Source: Syngnathus acus
Lineage: Eukaryota; Chordata; Actinopteri; Syngnathiformes; Syngnathidae
Reading direction: 5' to 3'
Length of the DNA: 64,000 bases
Assembly (NCBI RefSeq): GCF_901709675.1
Contig: NC_051105.1
Coordinates: 6,563,104-6,627,103 of the forward strand
A program made the translations under genes and the position numbers. Of this stretch, positions 13,131 through 25,191 are shown piece by piece (the stretch's first letter is position 1; every line of letters begins with the position of its first letter). The notes beneath the pieces were generated by a model, which saw nothing but the letters and a program-made list of their open reading frames with translations, made no database searches and was not told the DNA's origin.

Positions 13131-13529
13131 ACCAATATAATGATTCGCAAATCCGTTTTAACCTATATGTAATTTCATACACAATTGCACTCGTTACATA
13201 ATGTTCAAATGTTAATGTTTCGGGGGCTTTGGTCATGTGATATGGTCTTTCTAGATTCCTTCCTACAGATATTTAAGTTCTCATAATTCTCTCAAAATTG
13301 TTTGCATTCTTGAAAAAAAACAAGTGGTCCGAACGTTAAAAATATGGAGTTTGAGAAAACAACAATTCCCAAATACTGCTGCCTTTATTGAATGCTTTAC
13401 AAATGCATGGTGAAATAAAAGAAAGTTATGAACAATTAAAAAAAGAAGCAGCTTCAGTGTTAAGACTAAAAAAACAATTAAAAAGTAGCACACAAAACAT
13501 ACATTTCAGCAAAGAACAAATAGAATCCT

Positions 13530-13535
13530 TTTATT
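13530..13535 (-). terminator. gpr89 polyadenylation signal
   Basis: AATAAA on the minus strand lies about 105 bp downstream of the gpr89 stop codon. Confidence 0.6.
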
Positions 13536-13639
13536 CCGCACTCTGTATTTAAGGGTCCGCTTTTCAAATTCCTGATTCAGGAACATGCGGCTGGAACCAT
13601 TCCAATGGTACAAAGGTTGGTGAGGCGGGGCGGGGTGCG

Positions 13640-16545
13640 TCACAGTGCCATGTGCTTCTCGGGTGCTTGCTTGTGGGCCAGATAGAGGAAGAGGATGCTG
13701 GACAGGGCGCTGACCAGGAAGATGACATCAAACCAGCGGTGGTAGAAGTTGAACTGCAGCTCTCCCAGAACTTCCGTGACGATGGAGCGGTACTCCAGCG
13801 GCATGCTCATGCGCATCAGTAACACCGACGACACAAAGTACATGCCCTGACACACACACACACACACATTAGATCATTGCTGTGCTCTGAAAGACAAGAC
13901 GAGTCAAAAACACTCACCATGATCTGAGCAAGGACCAGCACAATGACGTTGGAAGATTTGCTGCTGGATATCGCGTAGAAGAACTACAAGGAAGAAAAAC
14001 ACTAGTCGTTTAAGTTGTTTGTACAACAGACCTCCAGGTGCCATACTCCATTTACTACCCACAGGCCGTAGCTTGCCCACCCTCTGCTTTAAACGTGTCA
14101 CCCAGTGTACCTTTGTGAGGGTGATGAGTAAACCTCGTATGGACGTGACGATGATAATGCCTACCAAGATGAAGGAGATGTGCTGGGACCAAAACTTCAC
14201 CTAAGAGTGGAACATCATCACATTTATAGAAACCCATGAAATCCATCTTTAAATATCAAATAACGTGCAAGAGTTAAATTAATATCTTACATCAAACTGG
14301 ATGCCCAAGTAATTGACTGTTATTTCAATGCCCCTGGTCACTGGATCCGTCTTCCCCACGCGATCAAACACAATGTTGATTGTGGCCTACGATGGATCGT
14401 CAAGCATGTTTCAACCACATCTTGCACAATTCAAAATAGGATGACAGACAGCTCACCATAAAGATTTTCCACACACAATAGATGGAAAAGAAGTAGCCAA
14501 GAAAGTTGAAGTATTTGCCCTGAAATGTCTTGGAGTACTCAATGCGCTCCTGGAAAGATGAGAATAGGGCTGGTACAATTCATCGAATAATTAAAAGAAA
14601 AAGTTGACGCAAACTGCCTCAAACCTTCATAATGTCACAGTGATCATTTATCTACTCTGTGTAGAAATATGTTGACTGACTCGGTACCTTGGTGGCTTGC
14701 AGGTCCACGGTCTCGAGAAAAAGCTGTCGACTGAGCTCCTCCAGAGCGTCAACCTCCTGCTGGATGAGAAATAGGTCTGCTCGGAAGAAGAAGAGACGTT
14801 AAGTCAGGCGATCGCGCTGCGTGGATGGCGTTTTGCCGGTAAGTAATTCAAATGGAGGGTACTTTCGGTGCCTGTTTGCGGCGAGGTGACGCTCTTGATC
14901 ATGCCCCACAAACCCGTCTGCTTGTTCTGGTCTTCCCCGCGCTGGTACATTTGTCTTCGCGTCATGGCGATGCTGCACATCACGTTCGTTTAATTCAAAG
15001 CATTTGTTTCATCATTTCAAAAAAATAAAAGCTACATGTATCTTACCGTTTTTTCTTGCTGACAATCATGTCCATAGTTTGAAGCAACCGCCTCTCCAAA
15101 GCAAGGATGTCACTGTCTGTCACGTTCCTATAAATAGGAGTAGGCAAATCAATGTTGTTGTTTTAACACAACTATAACTTTAAATAAATAAATACTTGGG
15201 GGAAAAAATAACACTAATATAAATATTGCCACTTTTTGTATAAAACACTAACAAATCGTATGTCTGTCTGCGTGTCATATTCATCGACAAAACAGACGGT
15301 GCCTCGACATCTTGGACCCACCTGAGGAAATAGGACATGTACGTGTAGGGACAGTTGACGGCACCAAAGCCAGACAGGAGAGCCATGAGGGTGACTCCTA
15401 TCACGCCAACACGACTGATGAGCTGCTCAATGGACAGAATGCCTAAAGAACACATAACACAATTACATATATTTTACGTGGCAGGTGACAGCATGCTGAC
15501 TTACCATGTTTTGGGCTGAGGATGGGAAAAGGGTCGCCCAGCTTCCAGAAGAAATACATAAAGGTAAACCACACCATGCACGCAAACAGCAGTCTCTGTC
15601 TGTGCACTGCAAGGGAAAAAACTTGTGTTATATACAGTGTGAGCACATCAATCAAACCGATTTGGCGAGTGCACTTACACAGGCGGATGTTGCTAACCAC
15701 AAAGTAGCCAATGTAGAAAGGCACCACAAAGATGAGAACCAGCAAAATCACATAAAGATTCAGCTTCCAGTGGAAGTATCTGGAACTTGAAGAACAGACA
15801 CGTCACTTTAAATAAATCAAGCACTCATTTGAGAAGCATGCACATTAGGTTCATTGAAGATTGTCCTAAATTGGTGTGAATGTGAGTTTGAATAGCGAGA
15901 GAAAATGGATGGATTTGAAAGAAAAACATAGTTCTTACCTACTACTTAAGGCACCCAGAATCTCAAAAATGATGAGCTCAAACATGGTACAAGAAAAAGC
16001 AAAGGTGACAGAGAAGACCACCTGCACCACATACTGACGCACCTACCAATGCATGCAAATATAATTAGAATAACAATGTAATTATGAACACATTGTACTG
16101 TAAATAAGACTTTAATTTACCTCATAGTCTTTGAAAAGCTGCCGCATGAAAAACAGCCAGCCAAATCCAAAGAACAACACCTTCAAAGGGATTGTGAGAG
16201 ACAAAATGCTGTTAAATCCAAATACTGTACATGATTAAACTTATAAAACTAAAATACTTTCAAAGCGGAATAGACGTGTTCTTACTCTATGATTTAATAT
16301 GACAGAACACTCGTGAAAATATTAAAATATAGAAAGTTTAACAGACTACAAGACGTTTTATTTATTGAATTTTTACAGTTAATCCTATTTGAGTCACGTA
16401 ACCCGTTGCACCAAGTCGCATGAAAAATGGAGATAGTATAGTTACATATTTTTGTCTTTAGAAATATCAATGAAAATAAAATACTATTGCCATGAGAGTG
16501 TACCTGAGATGTGAACATAATCACGGAATCCACCAAAAACGACAT
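13640..16545 (-). CDS. gpr89: Golgi pH regulator GPR89/GPHR, 14 exons, 455 aa
   Basis: Exons in transcript order: 16545-16504, 16180-16121, 16042-15939, 15785-15679, 15606-15505, 15442-15322, 15127-15047, 14972-14863, 14776-14688, 14549-14457, 14386-14291, 14200-14111, 13983-13918 and 13846-13640. They give 455 aa, identical in length to the human protein. Highly conserved stretches include [47 protein letters not shown] and the C-terminal [18 protein letters not shown] is a multi-pass Golgi membrane protein needed for luminal acidification, reported to act as an anion conductance; the central cytosolic loop (exons 7-9, [11 protein letters not shown] to [10 protein letters not shown]) is predicted coiled. 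All introns are short. It is convergent with pdzk1 (neighbours in human 1q21 as well) and head-to-head with the drc2-like gene, 845 bp apart between start codons. Vertebrate duplicates GPR89A and GPR89B cannot be told apart here. Confidence 0.97.
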
Positions 16546-17390
16546 GACGTTACGTTACGTCCGTCAATGCACCAAATAATCGATGTGCATCTGTAGGTGA
16601 CGCTTTTTAGATCAAGCTGGTAAATAAAGCGACAACTAGCCTTAAACGATAAACATTTAGTTTACTCATAATGGACGAGATGTTGTGAGTGTGTCAAGTT
16701 ACAAGGGTCGTCTATAAAGTGCGTCAGCATGACAGCTCCGCGGCGGACTTCCGTCGCTTATCTATGACGTAGTTAAGACGTTTTCGACATTTTTCAATGT
16801 CCTCATCTTTTCATATTTGTAATTGGTATGTACAGCAGAAATTGGTTTGAACATATGAACGATTTCGTTTAAATAAAATGCGATACAAGCTTCTTTCCAC
16901 ATCACCGTCTATGAGCATCTGTTGCGCGTGTAGGGCAGCCATAGTGGAACGATGCAACTTTGGGTAACGTCGTACACAGTATAGTAAAATACCAGGAGGA
17001 CGAGTAGCGCTCTTTATTTGCTTTAGCTGCAACGCTTTAATAAAACTAATCGTTGTCAATACATTTAATATTTAAATAATTAAGAAGTGTAAAACTATGT
17101 GACGCATGACTTCAAACTTGGAATTTGGAATGACTTCAAATGAAATCAAAAATCAGTCAACATAGTGTTTTGTACTCGTGTGCTTGTTATCTAGGACAGA
17201 AAAAGGGTGGTGACATCATCATGACAATGTTGCATCACTGTGCCAAAGGCCTCCTTTTCCCTCTGATGCATCATATTAAATGACAGGGAGTGATGTCATC
17301 TTTGCAGCTGCTAATTCCAGTGCAAATCCAAAATTTGGATTAGCACATTTTCCCCTGCTAGTTCAAACTGTTAAACGTGAGAAAGTCAAG
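16546..17390. other. Head-to-head intergenic region, gpr89 / drc2-like
   Basis: This 845-bp gap separates two divergent start codons and is a candidate bidirectional promoter. The gpr89 side is richer in CpG (TACGTTACGTCCG, GCGGCGGACTTCCG). No TATA box is placed convincingly for either gene. Only half-sites resembling an X-box (GGTAAC) are present. An 82-codon minus-strand open frame at 16811-17059 has no recognisable similarity and is not called. Confidence 0.4.
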
Positions 17391-18785
17391 ATGCCCAAAA
17401 AGAAGGGAAAGAAGCGCAAAGGCCCAGCGGATGACCCCAGTCTGCGCCCACAGATCATGAGAGACAAGCTGAAGAAGGAGAAGGCCTATACGGCAACAAA
17501 CTCCATAAAGCTGAAGGACACCTATCGTCTCGACCTGCGCAGCAACCGCTGTGAACAGCTCAAGGAGGAGATAGCCGCCCTTCGGCGGACTTTTGAGCGG
17601 CGAGATCAGGACCTGAACCGCGCCATGGACAGGTTCGCATGTTGCGTGCAGGACGGCGAGCGTCTCTCGGCTCAGGTGTGGCGCGTGCACCGTGAACACG
17701 TTGAGCAACTGCATTCCATGCAGGAGAAGCGGCTGAATTTCCTGCGGCAGCAGTGGGACATGGGTCAGGACGCTTTAGGCCACAGGCTGGAGGTACTGAG
17801 TGAAACAATGGCGACCTACTTCCTGCAGTCGCGCGTGGGTTTCCAAGACTCGGTGGTCCACTTGGAGCGTCACCACCAACAAGCCTTGGCCACCATCCAC
17901 ATGCTATACAGCGAGCCCATGGAGGCTCACTCTGTGTTTGAGAAGAGGAAGGCCTTCGAGGTGGAGGAGCTCTTCCTGGACCAGAACGTGAAGGTCCTCA
18001 AGAACCAGAAGGCCCATAAGCGCTACATCCAAGAGAGTGAGAGAGTGGAGCGTATGGAGACCAAGAAGGAAGTCTCCGTGATGACTTCTAAGAAGGGTGT
18101 GGCGCTCTACCATACCATCCTCGAGACGCAGTCCAGACTGGAGACCACCGAGAAGAGCAACGCTGACATGACGGCCAAGCTGACGGCGGTTCGGAACGAC
18201 GCTAAGGCCAAGATCCACATGCTCCTCAACCAGATGGCTCGCAACCGCGTTCCCATTCAGATGATGATCAACGAGGTGAGCATGCACAGCAACGCCGCGG
18301 GCAACAGCTTGAGGTTGCTCATCGCCAGGGGCGTTCGGCTCCTGAAGGTGGCCGAGATGTGCCGCCATTTAGAGGCTCAGCAGACAGAGGAGCAAGTGGC
18401 CGACAAAGAAATCATTCCGGAGTCGGAGACACCCACGGTGGAGCCATCGCCAATATACGAGTTCCCCGAGCTGATGAAGCGCTACAATTTCACGAAGCTC
18501 CACCAGGACGCCCTGAAGCGGCGCAACACAAACTTGCAGCGGGAGAACCAGCAGCTGCAGCTGCTTACACGGCAACGTCTCGAAGCCAAGACCATTAACC
18601 CGGACACCCACAACGGACCGTACAATCCCCTGCTGCTCAAGTTGGCCCCTGTCATGGAGAAGGACACCGCCAAGCAAGTGCAATGTGTCATTGAGGGAGT
18701 GAACGCCATCAGACTACTATCTATAAATGAGGAGTTTCATGACACAGAGGTCGACAAAATATTTTCAGTCAGACCCCTCCATTGA
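17391..18785 (+). CDS. DRC2/CCDC65-like dynein regulatory complex subunit, single exon, 464 aa
   Basis: The frame is uninterrupted from the methionine at 17391 (MPKKKGKKRKG, matching the basic MPKK start of CCDC65) to the stop at 18783-18785. An in-frame ATG at 17280 would add 37 residues that look like leader sequence, so I prefer 17391. The protein is almost all coiled coil. Family-specific signs are the motif LLKVAEMCRHLE (human ILKLAEICRKFE), then MKRYNFTKLHQDALKRRNTNL (residues about 362-382) and a C-terminal NPLLLKLAP followed by VIEGVNAIR. CCDC65/DRC2 is a core nexin-dynein regulatory complex subunit that pairs with DRC1 and attaches inner dynein arms to the doublet microtubule. The lack of introns is odd next to the finely split neighbours and suggests a retrogene or total intron loss. 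Divergence from the mammalian gene is high, so paralogue rather than orthologue is possible. Confidence 0.8.
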   Translation: MPKKKGKKRKGPADDPSLRPQIMRDKLKKEKAYTATNSIKLKDTYRLDLRSNRCEQLKEEIAALRRTFERRDQDLNRAMDRFACCVQDGERLSAQVWRVHREHVEQLHSMQEKRLNFLRQQWDMGQDALGHRLEVLSETMATYFLQSRVGFQDSVVHLERHHQQALATIHMLYSEPMEAHSVFEKRKAFEVEELFLDQNVKVLKNQKAHKRYIQESERVERMETKKEVSVMTSKKGVALYHTILETQSRLETTEKSNADMTAKLTAVRNDAKAKIHMLLNQMARNRVPIQMMINEVSMHSNAAGNSLRLLIARGVRLLKVAEMCRHLEAQQTEEQVADKEIIPESETPTVEPSPIYEFPELMKRYNFTKLHQDALKRRNTNLQRENQQLQLLTRQRLEAKTINPDTHNGPYNPLLLKLAPVMEKDTAKQVQCVIEGVNAIRLLSINEEFHDTEVDKIFSVRPLH

Positions 18786-19772
18786 GGGAGTTATTATCCT
18801 GGCCCCCGAAATGAGTGACATTTATGTTATAGAAATCCGGTATTAGAGTATTTACAGCACTTAGTGTCTTTAAACACACTTATGAATACATATAAACTCA
18901 TTTAAACACATAATTTAATGAGAGAGAGACAGTGAGCAACAGCAATTGATAGCACAAAAGTATTGTAAAGTGTAGTGCTCCCTAAAAGTAAACCAATTCT
19001 GTTTTCCCCAACTTAAAAACATTTCTCAGTATACAGTAATCATGCCCCCACTACCATATTTAGATAAAAACTGAAATGCCTGGCCCCATCGTGAAGGAAA
19101 TAGCACCACCGCTGATGCGCAACAATCAAGCCTCACCCACGAGAGGGCGCTGTGAGTCCAACTCAACTGTACCAAGTTGTTCTCTCTCCTTCCACGTCTT
19201 AACCTCTGCGTGGGTCCACTTGACTGCAATCTGGAGCTTCACCCTTCTGCTGAACATTTGTGCTCACAATTGGAAACACACGTCGGAGCAAAAAGTCTCT
19301 TTCTTGCACTTTGTGTTATGTTAGGAAATCACAGTGACATGTTGCTGAGGTAGAACATCCTCAAGCATCGTTTGGACATAAGAAGAGGTAAGTGTCTTGT
19401 TTTATCTTTACTCCAGACAAATCCATTGGATGTATTATTTTGTACAGCTTGTTTAGTGACTTTAGTATATATATTTTTTTCTATTATTCCTAAAATGGAT
19501 TGTTTTTCCAGTATTTTCAGTATTATTGCGACGGTAATAATTGTATTTAGACACCTCATGTAAAGTTTATGCCTCAGTTTCTCTCAATGGACAGCCTCAA
19601 TAATTACCAAATTAAAAATTCAAGTTGTTGAATCATAGTTTACTACCTAATTGGTGGCAAGTGTGTGTGCCACATCTGTTGTTGGTAGAAATGGCACATA
19701 GAAGCATTAAAAGTTTGAATTATAGAGCATTTTCTTCCTCGTCAGATCTTTGTCCTCCCTGTTAAATGAGCA
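18786..19772. other. drc2-like 3' flank and cd200 upstream region
   Basis: AT-rich DNA between tandem genes. I found no AATAAA close behind the drc2-like stop and no poly-A tail or flanking duplication that would date a retrocopy. The segment just before 19773 contains the cd200 5' UTR and promoter, without a clear core motif. Confidence 0.35.
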
Positions 19773-22700
19773 ATGATGAAGATGATGATGATCCGGGCCT
19801 CCTGTAAAAATTGTCTAGCAGTGTGCTTGTTCCTTCTGCTGGTGGCAACAATACAGGGTAAATATAGCCATCAAACGTAAAACTCACAATCCATGAATTC
19901 ACACTTTTCTAAGGGTTATTTTAAGGTGCATATAGAGACATCTGGATATCGTAAAAAACTTTTATGTCGGTAAAGTTCCATTTGAAAGTGAAACTCGTAT
20001 ATGGACCGCAAACTACTCATGGTTTGCAGAGACCCGTCATGATGGTGAATTTTGAGTTTTTGTTTGCTGTAAGCTAAATTCATCAAAAATATTTTTTAAA
20101 GAAATATTGAAATTTTCACTCAGTTTGAGTGTCTAACATAAATTCCACATTTTGAATTGAAGAATACTGACATATTCAAGATGGGTTTTATGCATGTACT
20201 ACATGGTCTTTTTTTATTATTAAAAAAGGATTATTATGGTCACTTCTTTTTATAAAAAAAGACATACAATACATTGTCATTTTTCCCCCCCTACAAAAAG
20301 CCTGACAAAAAGCCTTATATCCTATGTGTCCAAGGTAAAGTAACAGCACCGGAGCGAGTCCAGGCCAGCGTGGGCAAGCCGTTCACTTTAACGTGCGCCC
20401 TCTCTAAGGACAGAAGCGACACTGTGCGGCAGGTGACATGGCTGGACATGACCAACCAGACGCTGCTCAGCTACCAGCCGGGGAACAAGGAAAGTGTGAG
20501 CGGGCAGCAGTACGTGGAGCTCACTCCCTCTTCGAAGGACACCTCATCCGTCACCATCCAGAGAGTGAGCTTCAGGGACGAAGGATGCTACACGTGCATC
20601 TTTGACATGGTCCAAAGTGGTGCCAAACAAGGACGCACCTGCTTGACTGTCACTGGTAAGGAAATAATGGCTAATCAATTTCAAGTCACTTCGTTGATCA
20701 TTGATATTGTTTTCAAAACAGTAAATAATGAGAACATTTGTCTCCAAAAATCCGACTATACTGCAAAATCTGCGTAACATTGTGTAGCTTTTTTTTTTTT
20801 AAATTTTGCAAATCTGTCAACATTTGCATGTAATGTTTAATTTCGCAGTGCTAAAGCATCCAAAAGTCCAGTTCCCGTCATGCTTATCCTGAATTTGTGA
20901 ACCTACCCCAGTTGACATTAGGCTGGATAATCGCAGGGCTTCTAAGTTCTTCCAAAAGTAATGTTCCATAATTTCTTGCATATGTTGGTTGGATTGAATA
21001 AAAACTCAACAGTGTTAGTTTTTAAAATCAAACGAAGCAATCACAGAACTTTTATTAGAGCCAGAAATCAAGTGCACGCCTGCAGTGTGAGTAATAAACA
21101 CATGGAGGAAGCTTTTCTTTGAGGTCCGAAAGAGTTACGAGCATGGCGACAGGAAACGATCTTCTCTATGGGGGTTCAAATATTCAATTTCAAAGCCGTT
21201 TGCATCTCCATGCGTTTTGTAAAATCTGCTGCAAATCTTGGCCGTGGCTAGCACATTCGAGATTCAGCTGAAGCATTTGAGAACATGCAGAACTTGTCCA
21301 TATAGACTCCTTTGTAGTCATGTCACACACATATCATATGTCCAAGCTCTGTGGGGCTTCCAGATGAAAATATTTGAGCGATGGAAAAGAATTCTGAGGC
21401 CCAGCTAGGTATGTTCATAAAACAGAACCGGGCTCAGTCCACTGAGCAGAAACAGCTGTGGCTCATTTGCTCTCTGTTTTGCGATCATATTTTCAAAATA
21501 TTTGCGCTGTAACCGCTCCAGTCCCAAGAGCACGGCGGCCGACGGTAGACATCTTAAAATAATTCAAAGAGGGAGGTAATAAATAAACAGTCAGGTCAAA
21601 GTAGCATAAAAAGTCAGGGCGGAGGCAAAATAACAAAAACAGCATAACGATGTGCAAATGTGATCAAATGTGTGTTAATGGAGACTTCACAGCTGCTGAT
21701 GCAATATTTTCCCTGGTGTGGGTTGACTTCCAAATGGTGTTTTCCAAATGAAATAATCTATTTACTTACGTCTATTTAAAAGAATTTACTTTACGACCGT
21801 CTTACACAACTCAGAAAAGAGTAAAGCTACTCACCCATTGAAGATGCAGACATGCATTGAAGAAGGAACACAAATACAATAATTCATTCTCATTTTTTAA
21901 TTTGTATCTATTTTTTTGCAATCAATTCAATTATAATTTGTGACCCAAAAATCATGGTTCCCACCTGTCTTCTGTTTACTGACCTCTCACCTTCCGCATC
22001 CCGCAGCATCAGTGATAGCCGACAGCAACAAGACAGCGGTGAGCGGGAAGACGGCCTCCCTGTCGTGCTCTTACGGCCTGCCCGAGAAGGTGCAGCAGGT
22101 CAGCTGGCGCTACGCCTCGGCTCCAGGGGGGCTCTCCTCGGAGGTGGCCTCCTACGCTAAGAGGAGTGACCCCATGATCGAGCCCGCGTACCAGGGAAGG
22201 GTGTGGCTCAGTACTTCCCTATCGGACAGCACGCTCACCATCCAACCTGTGGCCATCCAGGATGAAGGCTGCTACACCTGTCTGTACAGCACGCATGTGG
22301 ACGGGCCAAAGAGCTCTACTGTGTGCCTCTCGACTTATGGTGAGCAAATTTGTTTTTGAGCCAAGCCACATAAATTTCACGCGAAAACTCTCATAAGACA
22401 CTGATGAACAAGTTGCAAAAATAGAGCGGTACACATATTTATATGTACCTTTTCTCCACTGTGTGTGCAATTAAATAACATTGAATTGTTATGCTTTTCA
22501 CTATACATCGCTGGCATGGATACAGTAGATTAAAAAAAAGACACAGACACATGTAAATGCTAACATTAGCTTAGTCATTTAATTTTAACATTTGCAATAT
22601 TTCAAATATTCCAATATTCCAATCACCTCTTTCACACAGAGATCCTGCAAAAAAACATATCTGAGAATATGTGGTTGGGACTGCACAGTTAGAAATGACA

Positions 22701-24768
22701 AAATAAACAGCCAACTTGATGTTAAAAACGGCCAAAAATAAATACATGTCAATGTCATAGTGATTTGTATTGTTTTCTGTGGAACAGTGGTAGGCCTATT
22801 AGTTTGAGAATGGAACATTGCTATCCAATTTGTGCTCCGTGCATGTGGGGTGGGTGGGGGTGATCCAAGAGCGAGCTCCCCTCTGACTTTGCAGGAGCAT
22901 GTCTGGGACTTAAAGCAGGAATGTTGATCTTGTCTTCCTGGCTCATTTTGTAAGGAATTGGAGCGCTTCGGAGCAAATGGTGTGGATGCCCTCCTGACGC
23001 ATGACTGTTGTCAGTGTTGTGAGCACACAGTGGCCAGCTTGTGTGCTTTGTCTAAGCTTGGCTCTCTGGTTCCCACTCCCTCGCTCTCTACTTTCATAAA
23101 CACATGTGCTTTTGTTTGAAACACGACAGTACAATACAGTAGGTGTTTTTATTTGTCAAGCAGTATTAGCATTGGGATTGTTCTCCTCCGTGAAACCTTC
23201 CCTCTCTTCAAGTGCTGCTATGGATAATGTGAAATCTCATTTAAGGGCATGCTGCCCATAAAGAGGAATAACTATTATTATATTATTAATGAGAATATTG
23301 TATAGTGAGTGGTTGTGTTTAATAATATAAATGTTATGATAAATATTTTTTTAAAATAGTAAATAAACTTACTAGAGTGAACACTGCACACATGCTAATC
23401 AGAACATTATTAAGGCTGAGGTGAACTTTCAATAAAATCCTGGCAAACCTCATAAAGTACAAATAACTGTGGCCAAACAACCCGTTGCCGCCAACAAAAA
23501 TGTTCCAGTCGACCGTTCCTCCTCGGTACAGCAAATTGAAAACAGACGAGATTCTCGTATGCATTTTCTGGAATTCACAAATCTAAACCTGTGCTGCAAC
23601 CTTAGAGCCCGCTAAGGTTCAGCGCTAAGGTCAATCTTTCGTCTGTACAGCTGAAGACCAAAATAAATATATTTAAAATGAACTCTGAAAGCTCATCTAT
23701 AAAAATAATTGAAAATAAACTCGCCGATTATTTTCAATTAGGGATCATTTTGTTAAAGATTTTTGCTGTTGTGGTTTAGTTGTTACCTTGCTATGCATTT
23801 ATCTGTCCTTCTTCTGTTTGTACCAGTGCTGCCCAAACCTCAGGTGAGCTACAAGAGCACGTCGGCTGGCGTGATCGAGGCCAACTGCAGCGCCGTCTCG
23901 CGGCCCCCCGTGGAGATTGCGTGGAACGTGGAGCGGGACAACCGCACCATGGGCCCACCCGTTACCACGCAGTTGCTGCAGGATGACGGCACCACGCTAG
24001 TGGTCAGCACGCTGAGCCTGCGCTCTGGTCTGCTCAAAGACGTGTCCGTCAAGTGTCTGGTGCACCACAAGGGCCTGGAGGCCCCCATTGCTGTGTCCAT
24101 GAACACCAAAAGTTAGTCTGAACTCTTCTCCTAAACATTCTTTGTTTCTGAAACTGAATTATCTTTGTTCCCTGCTGTATTATGAAGAGAAATTATATTG
24201 CTGTTTTAGCTGTAGCGTTTTGTCAGATTTCTCCGGTCCATCCCCCAAAGGGAACGTGTACTGAATCTGTGACAGCATTTTTTTTTTTTTTTTGCATTTC
24301 TAAAAAAAAATTTGGGGGTGGGTTCGCGGATCCCCTGCAATAGGTTTTTTTGTAGACCTTGACAAAGAGTCACCCTTTTTTTCAAACCTGATCACAATCT
24401 CAGCAAGAATTGTTTTTTATTGTTTTTAAAAATATCTAACAACAATTACAAATAAGAATCCTCTATGGCTCCTACTGATTCAAAAGCGTCTGTCATGTCC
24501 TCGTAGTCGGAACGGCCCTGGCCATCCTCATCTCGGTGACCACAGTGGCAGCTCTGCTGGTGCTTGCTCTCTGCTTCTGCCTCTGGAAGTGCTTCCTGCG
24601 CAAAGAAGGTGACTTTAACTATCAGGCAGATGTTAACCACTCATCCACCATGTCACTTAATAGGAATTAACCAATATATTTTGAGACACCTCAATAGATT
24701 TAGCTGTAACTTGTTTTCAAAGTGACATCTGATGTTGACTCTGCTCGTGTTTGTTTGCAGCCGACTGA
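19773..24768 (+). CDS. cd200: CD200 (OX-2)-like membrane glycoprotein with two V-type and one C-type Ig domains, 6 coding exons, 377 aa
   Basis: Coding exons: 19773-19857 (signal peptide, hydrophobic core [15 protein letters not shown]), 20335-20655 (V-type), 22007-22339 (V-type), 23827-24111 (C-type), 24507-24608 (transmembrane, [20 protein letters not shown]) and 24761-24768. All internal junctions are phase 1. Both V domains have the CD200 signature DEGCYTC plus a cysteine in the G strand (CLTV, CLST). The second also keeps the EPAYQGRV segment found in mammalian CD200. The C domain keeps [15 protein letters not shown] (human CSATARPAPMVFWKV). The cytosolic tail is very short (about [10 protein letters not shown]) and lacks signalling motifs, as in CD200. 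CD200 engages CD200R on myeloid cells to restrain activation. The extra V exon is unusual, since mammals have V-C. The 1.35-kb intron 2 and 1.49-kb intron 3 hold no recognised feature. A B7/butyrophilin-like protein is the main alternative. Confidence 0.85.
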
Positions 24769-25185
24769 AGACTTCCTTATGGCCTATGTGTCATCTCAGC
24801 ATCGAGGACCGACATTCACACCTCCACAGGATGTCAATCACTATTTTAGGTTCGACGGCCTTACGACATTCATCTTTTACATGTACATCTGACTCATTTT
24901 CAAACATTGAAAGGAAATCTTTTTGCTCACTTGCATACGTGCACACTATCAACAATTAACTGAAGACAAAATGTTATGTATTTGATGAGAAATTAGAATT
25001 AAAACATGTATTTATTGGTATATAACAATTATGTACTGATTTTATATTGCCTGAAACCTTAAGAGTGATCTATTTAGCAGTCCAAAGTATAGTCTTGTAA
25101 TTTGCATACAAAAACACTTCATATGTATACATTAAAGAAAATATGCACTGCCTTTAAGAAGATAAACTGTTACTGATTTTCTTGA

Positions 25186-25191
25186 AATAAA
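25186..25191 (+). terminator. cd200 polyadenylation signal
   Basis: AATAAA about 420 bp past the cd200 stop. A second AATAAA follows near 25295, so alternative 3' ends are possible. Confidence 0.5.

Noticed and set aside
16811-17059. 82-codon minus-strand frame in the gpr89/drc2-like gap
   Set aside because: No recognisable motif and no splice or start context beyond chance.
17280-17390. Upstream in-frame ATG for the drc2-like gene
   Set aside because: The extra 37 residues do not look like the family, whereas the ATG at 17391 gives the typical MPKK start. It remains a possible alternative start.
16546-17390. X-box for the drc2-like gene
   Set aside because: Only isolated half-sites such as GGTAAC occur; no correctly spaced pair was found.
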